DNA of 64,000 bases from contig CM034105.1 of assembly GCA_019914945.1 (NCBI GenBank), positions 930,001-994,000 of the forward strand, written 5' to 3'. Position numbers and translations under genes: made by a program. Positions 23,257 to 32,955 of this stretch are shown here, piece after piece (positions within the stretch are counted from its first letter, which is position 1; every line of letters begins with the position of its first letter). Below the pieces are notes generated by a model. The model was given only the letters and a program-made list of their open reading frames with translations. It was not told the origin of the DNA and did no database searches. This DNA comes from Typha latifolia (taxonomy: Eukaryota > Streptophyta > Magnoliopsida > Poales > Typhaceae).

Positions 23257-24896
23257 AGAAGGCTTTGAATCATATTTTGTTATATAGATGTGGTTTTGAT
23301 GGCCGTTTTTGGTTTTGATAATTGAATTACTGGGCTGTAGATAAAAGGAATTTAGATGATCACTAAGGACAGGCAGATATGAGAAAGAAGAGTGGGGTCT
23401 AGGGGGACACTATTCTATTTATTTGTTGTCATAACACCTGTAAATGTTTCATTATTTACAACTGAAGAATAAATAACAAGGCTGCTGTGCTGTCCTCAAT
23501 CATTGGAGATGTGCTCTTTATCTTCTTTCAGTTATTCCACTTAAATTATGCCATTGTTGTGGAGGAAGGTTAATGATGATGATGCTGTCCCTTTAGCTGT
23601 GTGGCGGACAGTAGTCATGTTTAAGGATATGATAGAATACAGCATCATATGTAATTGCTATTAGATTAAAGGTGGTGCTGATGCTTTTGTATTGCTTATC
23701 TACTGGACGGTGTCGCATTCCTGGTGGATGGATGGGTGGTAAGGGCTGGTGGAATAGGATATAATAGGTACAGCTTCTGGTTTTATATGTGAGAATAGCA
23801 ATTGCTTGGAATCTTATGAGAATAATTATAAACTCTTCATTAGAAAACAAAGATGTATGCCTTTAGTTTAGGACAGCTCCATCTCTATCAGAGAAGGTGA
23901 GCCATTTCCATCAGGCTAAGCGTGCAGGATTTTTGCCAGGAGAGGTACGTGTGCGGTGTACCTAATGCTAATTAATTCTTGGATGGTGAATAGTAATGTT
24001 ATCATTTTTTATCCAAAAAAATTGAAGAAAGAAAAGTATGTGATCTTTGAGATCTGTCACCCACTCACCCTGATTCAATAAAATTTAGGAGTCAATGGTT
24101 CTCTATTGAATCATCATTATTAGCTTTGCTGAACTGTTTTAAGAATTGCTTTCCAATTTTATTGCTCTAAGAAAGAAACTGATATTATGGCTGCACAAGA
24201 ACAGATAATTTCACGAATAATAATTCATGTCTGAAACTCGATTTGGTTGCAAAACAAGATGAGCTTAAGCACCATCTTAAAGCTTGGTATCTAAACAATT
24301 CTAATATTAAAAGTTGTATTTGTAGAAAACGTATTGAGCTTGTATAAAAAAACTTGAACTCGACTTTGGCTAAAGTATGAATATCCTACTTTGTTACCAT
24401 AACAAGTCTTGAGTACTTCATGAACTCATCAAGGTTACAAGTTGGACTGTTTAGTTTGGAGTTGTCAGTCAAGGAAGTTGATGAGAAAAATAGGCCCAAA
24501 TAACCAAGATGTTCACATCTCGATCAACCATGTCCAGCCCAAGAAATTTTGGGCTGTGATTAAACTTGTCTCCTTGCTTAACTGTTCATGCCCTATGTGG
24601 TACTTACAGGACTTCATGAATTACTAACAAGCATGCAAGTAGATGCTCTTCCCTTTTGCACACATTGCAACAGATGCTATAACTGAAACAAAAGCTAACC
24701 AAGTTCCCTTTGCTTGGCCGTCAAGGTAAAGCTATGGGAACTTCTTATTCTGAAGTCAAATACAAGAAAGCCGAATAATGTAATTCTACAATAAGGACCA
24801 TGTTCAACATCATCAACGAGGAACTGGGAGGGCCTTAAGCAAAGTCTCATGGGAGGACACTGGAATTGTATGGAATTTGCAATCGTTCGACGGCAA
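23257..24896. other. Convergent intergenic region: NDL and HAD phosphatase 3' sides
   Basis: Contains the NDL 3' UTR, ending near AATAAA at 23468, and about 1.2 kb without a recognisable gene. The ORFs at 23593-23850 and 24442-24627 have no family features. Confidence 0.5.
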
Positions 24897-25898
24897 TCAC
24901 GCGGCATCATGATCATGATCACCTAAGACTGATTCACTGATAAGCTGAAGAATGACTCTCCCAAGCTGCTCCTCTGCATCACTCCACTCATGTATCTCAG
25001 CTTTGATGGCCTCACTGTTGATATGTATAAGCTCCCATAAGGGGTAGTCTTTTCTGGGCATCAAATAGTCCATTTCACTTAGCTTAAATGAAGGACAGTA
25101 GTCTCCTTTCCCATCACCAATGTAGATGAACTTCTTCTCCTCTGTGAAAGACGATGCTCTAATCTTTTCGATGATCACGCCCTATATATATGGCAGAGTA
25201 ATGCCGTGAACCATAACGTTTTACATTACTATCAAAGCAACATTCTAAGCTATGGAGTTACCTTGCACATATTTGGAGGGCAGAGTCTGCAATCATGAGA
25301 AGAGGTAGTAAAATCATGGTGAGAGAAAATCCTGAGCCTCCCCTCCTCGTCTACATAGCTTGGATTTGTGTTGATCTCAGAGAAGTGTTCTAATATTCCA
25401 TGGTGTTTGAGGATGATCTCAATGAAGAAGGTGTTGGCATCACTAACTATCCTTAACTCACACCTGAGAAAACCATCATATGTACATATCAAATGTATGA
25501 CAAAAGAAAGTGGGACAACAAATATATATATATATATATATATACCCAAGAGCAGAAGCAGATTTGATTGCTGCAATAGTGTTAGGGGACAATGGAACTC
25601 TCTCTAAGATGTTTGCAATCTCATCAGTAGATATCCTTTGTGAATGCAACTCACTCATCATTCTGTCCTGTAACATTTGGAATCTTTGTTATCTCGAGGA
25701 CCCAAAATGATGAAAAGAATACATAAGAAGTCACGAAGAGGTCTAGTGTAATGCATATACTATAGCAGAGTTCCATGACATGGATTCAAGAAGCTCTTGG
25801 AATAACTTGGCGCCTCCAAGATTGTCGACAGCCCAGATATCGCTATCGCAGTCGATTATAGTCTTGTCAAAGTCGAAGATTACAACTATTCCAGCCAT
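24897..25898 (-). CDS. HAD-superfamily phosphatase, PPsPase1/PECP1 (PS2, PHOSPHO1-like)
   Basis: Four exons in coding order: 25898-25761, 25667-25546, 25463-25262, 25181-24897; in phase, 248 residues. The HAD motif I FDFDKTIIDCDSD has nucleophile Asp9 and acid/base Asp11. Motif II is RIVSDAN, and motif III/IV is IGDGKGDYCP. The blocks LFSEINTNP-like (HFSEINTNPSYVDEEG), CPPNMCKG and MPRKDYPLWELI are diagnostic of plant Pi-starvation-induced phosphatases. Those act on pyrophosphate (PPsPase1) or phosphoethanolamine/phosphocholine (PECP1) in the cytosol; which one applies here cannot be decided. DSDIWAVDNLG has Ile where relatives usually have Asn. GCATATAC at 25753-25760, at the start of intron 1, fits the PHR1 site GNATATNC but may be chance. 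Confidence 0.94.
25522..25545. repeat. (TA)n in intron 2 of the HAD phosphatase gene
   Basis: An uninterrupted TA run that begins at the 5' splice site of intron 2; the GT of the donor lies inside its last units. Confidence 0.85.
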
Positions 25899-25977
25899 TT
25901 GTATTTATAGAGAAGGATTAATCTCACTGCAACTATCTAATGCAATGAGAAACAGTTTGCAGAACAGATAAGTATGT

Positions 25978-25978
25978 T

Positions 25979-26033
<55 letters not shown>
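25978..26033. repeat. Compound (TA)n(TG)n microsatellite in the HAD phosphatase promoter
   Basis: About 12 TA units joined to about 16 TG units, 80-135 bp upstream of the phosphatase start codon. The TA part sits where a TATA box for this minus-strand gene would be expected. Confidence 0.9.
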
Positions 26034-26044
<11 letters not shown>

Positions 26045-28412
26045 CATGTAATAAAGGGAGCCAAGATTCTTAATTCCAAGAACAATTCAAGAGGAATAGG
26101 ATAAGTCCTTGGAGGATTTTCTAACCTTTTTTATCCAGTTTGCTATGGCTTTAATGCGGTTGAAAAGGCATAGTATCTTCCCTCCCTTTTCTCGTACGCC
26201 AATAACCGCACGTGCCTTTTCCTTTGTTACTTTAATATAGAGTGGTGGCTTAAGATTGAAGAAAATTACTTGTTGTGCATACATTCTTGTTGCTCAGGAG
26301 TAGGCACTGAGAATAAAGTTGAGACAAGTGTGGCAATTTCTTCTGCCATGATAATTAGTTTCGATGCTATTCTCGTTATAATTAACACCTCTAAATCTTA
26401 TTTCAGCAACTCATTTGCATGTGGTTGCTCTTACCGTCTTCTAGGGTTGGGTTTTTTTTTCTCCCCTCCACCTAGGATTTTCTCGGTCTGTGGCGTATGA
26501 CCAACTATACTCTTAACAAGTTAAATTTAATACGTAAAAAAAATTTTAATTTATAAAATTACCTAAATACTCTCAACCAACTTACTGTTTTTAAGACTCC
26601 AGTTTCAACTTTTTATGTCGTTGCCTTCCACCTAAATACTCTCCCGTTCTTAGCGCGATACCGTTGCTCGGCCGTGTGCTGCAAGTAGTCTTGTCGCGCA
26701 TGGCCAAGCAGTACGGCCCTACCTGTTATTCGTTCCCGACTTCAGACAGGATTATGATCTCAAGATCAATCTAATTTAACCCAAAACCAGATAAAGCTGA
26801 TCGGAGAAATTGCAAGCTTAGCAAGGAAGAAAGAGATCAGATGGTGGAAGCTTTCAAGCAAGGATTTAGGGAATTTGATCCAGCTCGATAATCAGATACA
26901 AACATTGCTTTCTTACTGATGGTTTATGTGATTGTACTCTCGAGGACGAAAATTAAGCATGATGATGCATCAATATCAATGTTCTTACACGCGAGAAACT
27001 CTGCATCTGGGGTCCAGACATGTTGTTGTAGCATGAGTTGGCAATTGTTATAGCTGGCTGTGTTTGGCTGATGAGTAGTTATTTCCATGATCTATATTGT
27101 GTATTGGCTGCTGATGCAGATGCTGCAGCAAGCTCCAATACCTGGTACTACAAATTGAAGCGATAGTTGATGTATAATTTTTGTAGTCCAATGATGAAAG
27201 ATGGATCTGAAGTGGCTCTGTGATTTCAACTAGTGCATCGCGATGGAGTAGCAAGTTAACTTAATATTATATTTTTCATTGTAGTGTTATATAACACAGA
27301 TTATGATCCTATTTTCGCACTATTTCAAAAAAAAAAAAGAAGAAGGAAAAGATGGATCCGAAGTTATGCATCTAAAACTGGGACATAAAAGAGTAGTAGT
27401 AGCTTCCACCCCGGGCGTCACTCGAGCCGGACTTTCCTTAAACCTTTTGACCTTAACTTCTGCAACTACCCGATTGGCATCATCTCAACCCTCCTCACCG
27501 ACGGGGTGCAGGACCTAGTCTTTGTCAACTACAACCAACCCGTGGTGGAGCCTCCTACGTAAAACCTATAGCTTAGGAATGCTCGGTCTGAAAGCGCTCA
27601 AGGGCTGGACCGACGTGTGGTGGGCTAAGTTGGAACTCATGTTGTAGTCTCTATTAAAGTTGAGCTGAGCAAGCAACGAAGTGGAGCTCAAGGAGATGTT
27701 GTTTTGTGCAATGGTCAACATGATAGGGCAAGTTATACTAAAGCGACGAGTGTTCGAGGCGTGGTGTTCATAGTTGAGCGAGTTTAAGAAGATGGTGGTA
27801 GAGTTGATGATTGTAGTTGGGCTTATCAACGTCGGAGACTACTTGCTAGCAGTGGCGTAGATGGATCTGCAAAGGTTGGAGAGGAGGATGTGGGGGTTAC
27901 ATAAGAGGTTTGATAAGCTGCTGAGTAGGAGTTTGCAGAGCACAAAGCGTTGGCCGAGGAAAGTGGAAGGACAAATTGGACCAAAATGAAATTTAGTTCT
28001 CTTCCCTTCAATAAAGGCACTTAAGTTATTTTGTAGTTGATGAACTTTGACATGACTGTCACATAAGTAGATTCGTCTGATTTTTTTTACGATAAACTAA
28101 CGAAAGTGTGACATCAAAAAATTTCTAAAATTTAGGGGTGATAACAGTAAAAATCGGATATATCCAGGGGATTAACCCAAAAAGGACACTCTCCAACAGG
28201 AGTATAATAATAAGAGGAAAATGTAGGGTCTAATTATAAAATTGCCTTCGTTTTATAGTCTTCGTGAATCGTGGGGCTTGGCCATAACCTTAGCGGGTCT
28301 ACTTAGAAGCGGATCTCGCCGGCAGTTGCAGCCGCCCGATATTTAGCGAGAGCGACGCATAAAAATCCAAGAATGCGAGGCCGAAATCCGAGCTCCAGAG
28401 GGCGAAGGAGTG
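26034..28412. other. Intergenic, HAD phosphatase to PMP22
   Basis: About 2.4 kb without a convincing gene. A moderately GC-rich part at about 27400-27990 is unlike its AT-rich flanks and may be decayed repeat DNA, but no protein family is recognisable. The 28260-28410 portion is the PMP22 leader and promoter. Confidence 0.5.
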
Positions 28413-28735
28413 ATGGGAGGCATAGCGAAGAAGGGATGGGAGCAGTACATGCTTCAACTCCAACTCCATCCCTTAAGAACCAAGGTGGTGCTCCTCTCTC
28501 CTCTTCTCTTTTGGGTTCCTTCCCTTCTCTCTAATGGTGGTGGTGGTGGTGGCTGGTTTCCCTCTGGTTCTTTTTCCTCTGGAGACAGGCGATCACTGCG
28601 GGAGTACTTGCAGGGATAAGCGACTCGACGGCTCAGAAGCTTTCCGGTATCCCGAGGATTCAGTTGAGGCGGCTGCTTCTCAAAGTGGTAACTTTTATGC
28701 TTCTGTTTGAAGTGGTGAAATGATTAGTACTGCTC

Positions 28736-28773
<38 letters not shown>

Positions 28774-30409
28774 GGGTTTTCAAGATCTTGAATTGGGTTT
28801 TGTTTGGAATGTAAGATTGGTAGCTATAAGTCGGTCTTCATGATGGCCAGTGACCAAAATTTGTGTGGGTGTGATATATGGTTTTGTGTATTTATATATG
28901 CCAATCTATAGACTCAAATTTTCAGTAGTGCTATGTAAATTCAATCCATGTTCAGATTATTTGACTAATTACCAAGTCCTTTAGGTGATCATTTTTCTCT
29001 AGCAATACCATTTAAAACTTCGAGTACTTATCCGGTGCCAATTGTTCAGCTTTTTGGGTTTGCGTATGGTGGACCTTTCGGGCACTTCCTGCATAAATTG
29101 TTGGATATCATCTTCAAAGGAAAGAGAGACACGAAGACAGTTGCTAAGAAGGTAGACTACTTTCATATTTTAGAGTAGTGGGTTTTATATGCATCTAGAT
29201 TTCTTCAAAGGTTATATTATCATCCAAAAATAAGAAGATATAGCAACAAAGACATGTCATCAAGACAATGAAGAAGAAATTTCTGAAAAGCAAAATAACC
29301 ATCATAAGAAACCTAGAAGATGTATGACATGAAATAGTGCACATTAGGTCCTTGTTTTCAGCAACCAGATCGATATATATATATATATATATGTCAATCA
29401 TGGAAATCTTCTCATTAAAATGAGCAGATCAGGTAAAATTTTTCAATGTTTTTCTTTTCAGGTTCTATTGGAACAGTTGACATCTTCTCCTTGGAACAAT
29501 TTGCTCTTTTTGTTCTACTTTGGTTTGGTTGTTGAGAGTAAGTCTGTTGCTATTATAAGTTAAGTGCATTCATATAAATTGGTGGAGTTTTGTTGATATA
29601 TCGATTGGAGATCTTCAGTCCTTATGGTTATGAGAAAATATAGGTACATGTGGCAAGATACCGTATACTTTTATCTACACTGTGGAGTACTTGATTTTTT
29701 TTTTTTTTTTGAGTACTTGATATTTAATTATCCATCAGTGTCTCTTGTGTACTTTCTAATTGCCTGTAGGAAGCCTACCCTCATGTTATTTCATTGAAGT
29801 TGGAATACCTGTTTTTATCAATATTTCTGTCTGATAGAATAGCAAATTACCATATGATTGTCTAACAAAGATATGTGGTTGTGAAGAAATCCTTTCTTCT
29901 GTCGGCATAGTAGAAAGATCAAAGAGATAATGAGCTTGCTTATCACTCTTTTATTCAGTTGAAGTGCATTCTGCAGAATTGTACGGTATCAAGACTTTTA
30001 TGTTTATTGACTTCTACATATTTATGTGATGTAGGGAGACCCTGGCCACAGGTTAAGAATAAAATCAAGAAAGAGTATCCCTCAGTGCAATTGACATCAT
30101 GGATGGTATACAGTTGCTCTAGTATGCGAGATAATTTCGTTAGCATTCACTTCAACTATCTCACATAATTACCTAAATATGCAGTTCTGGCCAGTAGTAG
30201 GATGGATAAACCATCGATATATGCCGCTGCAATTTCGCGTTGTATTCCACAGTTTTGTTGCTTGTTCTTGGTATAGTTCTTGCCTGGAATTAGGGTTATC
30301 TTCCTATTTTGTTTAATGATAGGTAACATATTTTGGTGGTTATATTTTCTCATGCTTCAGGGGAATATTTTTGAACCTTCGGGCAAGGGCTATTGCTTCG
30401 AGTAAATGA
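28413..30409 (+). CDS. PMP22: Peroxisomal membrane protein PMP22 (Mpv17/PMP22 family)
   Basis: Seven exons: 28413-28484, 28589-28687, 29050-29151, 29462-29537, 30035-30105, 30185-30270, 30361-30409; in phase, 184 residues. Arabidopsis PMP22-like blocks are clear: HPLRTKAITAGVLAGISD, QKLSGI..IQLRRLLLK, FGHFLHKLLD, VLLEQLTSSPWNNLLF, YPSVQLTSW, FWPVVGWINHRYMPLQFRV and WGIFLNLRAR. Four membrane segments are expected. The protein is an integral peroxisomal membrane protein whose family has been tied to pore activity, though its plant role is poorly known. The true start is the ATG at 28413; the base triplet before it (GTG) only extends the frame. Intron 2 holds an (ATT)n repeat. Confidence 0.95.
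28737..28773. repeat. (ATT)n microsatellite in PMP22 intron 2
   Basis: About 12 uninterrupted ATT units, roughly 50 bp into the second intron of PMP22. Confidence 0.9.
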
Positions 30410-30914
30410 TGGCTAAAATCAATGGCATGGGCTGTCTCTGGATTCGACCTGGTAGTATAATATTCAAATTTATCCGTTACTCAGTAATGGCGTCTTGTAT
30501 TTCTGATGCTCTAGTCAAGGTCTTCTTGTTAGTATACTAGCCTCATATCTCATTGGATTTTTCTTTCTTCTTCCTTTAGATGGTTAAATGCAAACCGCTC
30601 TAAATGTAAGAGAAATTAATTTTATGCCACCATGTTCTTGTTAATAGTATCTTTATTTTCTAGCAGCAATATTCAATTTGCTGATTTCACATAGCATGTA
30701 ATTCGGAAATGTTGGAGAGAGATTATTGAAGTTTCTGTTTATAGTGTGCTTGAGATGGTCAAACATCTTCTCATTTTACAGCAAGAGAAAAGATCACAAC
30801 TTGATGGGAAAAAAAAATAATTTTCCTATTTAAAGTCACTTTACAAAAGAATCAGTTAGTCCTTTAATTGCAGGATGTACATCATGAACATTTTTTTGGA
30901 AGAGTGATTAAGAA
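30410..30914. other. Convergent intergenic region: PMP22 and At4g22030-like 3' ends
   Basis: 3' UTR sequence of two convergent genes. I see nothing further. Confidence 0.5.
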
Positions 30915-32183
30915 TCAGAACAGCTTCCCGGCAAACTCTTTTATCTCTTCTTGTCTGCATGATGGAGAGGCATAGGAAGCTAACTTCTTAAGCTCGGAAA
31001 GACTCCTCCCAAGCTTCAATGCCACCTTCATCTGAAACAACTCCCCGTTCTCCCTCTTCCCCACTTCCCTCTCCTCCAAATTGCCCTCAATCTCCTCCTC
31101 CAACTGCCTGTAGAAGCCGCCGCAGTTGCGAAACAACTCAAACACCATCCCAATCTGGCCTCCATGCTCCAATGAGTTCACCGCGGCCGCGAGCACCCCT
31201 CCGACGACTGCGACCAATGGCCCGTGAGCCGACGAGCCGATGAAGCCAGTGCCGATCGCCGCTAGGCCGGCTAGCAGAGGACCTGAGACTGCAAGTGTCT
31301 TGTTAATGTTCAACACCAACTTGCCCAATCTCACATACTGTTCTTCATCTTTCTCCTTAAGTACATTTAGAACACCCTTCATCTCCTCTTCCAGTTCCTT
31401 GCTCCAACCATTACTCCCCATTCCTTTGACTTGTTTCTTATGTTGCATTCTTGGCCACCAACATGTAGGTTCCACTGTCTCCGGGAACTTCTCAAGCATG
31501 CCAGGTAGCAGAGGAAGTGGATAAGCTTTTTCAAGAGCAATAACCTTCTCCATGGCGTTCTTTACATCCAACTCTGTGGGTGTTTGATGCCCTAGAATGT
31601 GATCAATGTCTCTTCCGAGCTGCTTCCACAACCGGGTTGCATTTCTCTGCTCCTCTGCTAGCTGAGATGGCTGTATCTTGTTGACGATCAGCATCATGCC
31701 GCCGGCGGCGGTGAACAGGAGCATGGAGGAGAGCTTGAAGGCTAAGGCATGTGGCGCGGAGGCGTCACCCAGTGTGATGGATGAGACGCCAGCCATGAGC
31801 GACGCAGCGAGGGTCATGGAGTTGATGGAGTGGAGGAAGAGGTGATTCCAGTTGTTCCGCTGCGCGCCGATGATGGCGTGCATCTCCGCCCGGTCCGCGA
31901 CGGTGTCGGCTATGGCGTAGAGCTTGGAGAGCAAGAGCCTGTCTTGGCTCTGTGGTGTCTTGGGTAGTAGCTGGATTTGCTTGGTGGCTGTCTTCTCACC
32001 TCTCTGGATCAAGTCATCCTTGGGGAGTCTTCTTGGTAGAGTTGGGAAAGAAATGCCATTGCTTCTAATGTTACTGGGCAATTGGAGACTGACGTGGGAT
32101 TTCCGGCAATACGCCGCCGGCTTTCTTATTATTGCTGCTGCTGATGATGATGAGAACAAGTTACTAGTCCGTAGAGTAGCCAT
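30915..32183 (-). CDS. At4g22030-like protein (annotated in plants as probable F-box protein)
   Basis: An intronless frame encodes 422 residues. The first 60 or so are Ser/Ala/Arg-rich and nearly free of acids, as in a plastid transit peptide. The core block LLSKLYAIADTVADRAEMH..IG.QRNNWN and the later QPSQLAEEQRNATRLWKQL match the plant family of At4g22030. No F-box is visible despite that family's database name. Two hydrophobic segments are present, GPLLAGLAAIGTGFIG and GPLVAVVGGVLAAAV, plus another in the first half (SMTLAASLMAGVSSI). They suggest a membrane-associated, perhaps plastid, protein. The biochemical function is unknown. The gene is divergent from the CoA carrier, with 772 bp between start codons. 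Confidence 0.88.
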   Translation of the reverse strand: MATLRTSNLFSSSSAAAIIRKPAAYCRKSHVSLQLPSNIRSNGISFPTLPRRLPKDDLIQRGEKTATKQIQLLPKTPQSQDRLLLSKLYAIADTVADRAEMHAIIGAQRNNWNHLFLHSINSMTLAASLMAGVSSITLGDASAPHALAFKLSSMLLFTAAGGMMLIVNKIQPSQLAEEQRNATRLWKQLGRDIDHILGHQTPTELDVKNAMEKVIALEKAYPLPLLPGMLEKFPETVEPTCWWPRMQHKKQVKGMGSNGWSKELEEEMKGVLNVLKEKDEEQYVRLGKLVLNINKTLAVSGPLLAGLAAIGTGFIGSSAHGPLVAVVGGVLAAAVNSLEHGGQIGMVFELFRNCGGFYRQLEEEIEGNLEEREVGKRENGELFQMKVALKLGRSLSELKKLASYASPSCRQEEIKEFAGKLF

Positions 32184-32289
32184 TTCTGGTAGTGTCTCTC
32201 TTCAAATCTCTTAGATTTCTTTCCTCTTTGGCTTTTGGGATTGCTGAAAGTTTTCTTCCTGGTGGAATGCTATGGATATGTCTTTGTGT

Positions 32290-32308
32290 GATATATATAT
32301 ATATATAG
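32290..32308 (-). promoter_or_regulatory. Probable TATA box of the At4g22030-like gene
   Basis: A TATATATATATATATA run lies about 107-125 bp upstream of the start codon on the minus strand, the only such run in the divergent promoter on that side. Confidence 0.45.
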
Positions 32309-32621
32309 ATTCAAGGTTTGGAAGAGATCGTTGTTGACTGGTTCTGGTTTCAACTGTTGCTTCAAAGTAGTTGAATTCGGAGAAAGACCAGGGAAGGAAG
32401 TGGTCAATAGTATTGAGCTGGGTTCGAATTTTGGATCGGGCAAACTGTGACCTGGTCGAATTAATATAAAACCTCCAAGTTGGAATTTAAATTTAAACGC
32501 TCCTCCGAACCCTTTTTAACTTGTATATGACGTCGGCTGCAAGAAATTCCTAGAGACGGGGCAGCAGGCAATCCAACGCCTCGGAAACCAAAGCCACACG
32601 AGTGGCATATAAAGTATGGAA

Positions 32622-32630
32622 CTATATAAG
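32622..32630 (+). promoter_or_regulatory. Probable TATA box of the CoA carrier gene
   Basis: CTATATAAG, a good plant TATA match, is followed by a pyrimidine-rich leader of about 300 bases before the ATG at 32956. Confidence 0.55.
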
Positions 32631-32905
32631 CGCACGATCCCAACTACCACGGGGATGTCAATATCCACAATTCCAGGGGCATTTCTTGGAAACAAAAATT
32701 CCTTCCTATCAACTTGCTTCGTTTGCGTTTCCAATTTCGCTTTCCCTTCTCTCTTTTGTCTCAACCAACAGGCAACATAAACAAATCATTACCGTTATTC
32801 CCAACATACCCTTCCGTTTGCTCCTCTTCTGCCGTTCTCGTCGTCTTTTCTCTACATCTCGGTCGTCTTCCTCAGCATCCAAGCGCTCCTCTCTCTCTTT
32901 CTCCA

Positions 32906-32953
32906 ATGGTCTCTTCCTCTTCTCCTCCTCCTGCTCCTCCTTATACTCGGTAA
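32906..32953 (+). promoter_or_regulatory. Upstream ORF (15 codons) in the CoA carrier leader
   Basis: ATG at 32906 opens a 15-codon frame ([15 protein letters not shown]) with TAA at 32951-32953. Only two bases separate its stop from the main ATG at 32956. An earlier uORF starts at 32655. Such a close stop could affect translation by reinitiation, but this is inferred from position only. Confidence 0.5.
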
Positions 32954-32955
32954 CC

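Noticed and set aside
27579..27989. A 137-codon frame (GMLGLKALKGWTDVWWAKL...) with in-frame TAG 27645, TGA 27666, TAG 27771 and TAG 27858, each one C-to-T change from a sense codon; it looked like a decayed, once-methylated coding sequence.
   Set aside because: Random sequence of this length would carry about six stops, so four is not a clear deficit. No protein family is recognisable.
32602..32955. In-frame extension of the CoA carrier to an ATG at 32602.
   Set aside because: It lies upstream of the probable TATA box at 32622, and the extension has no carrier-like sequence. It is leader or promoter DNA that happens to be open.
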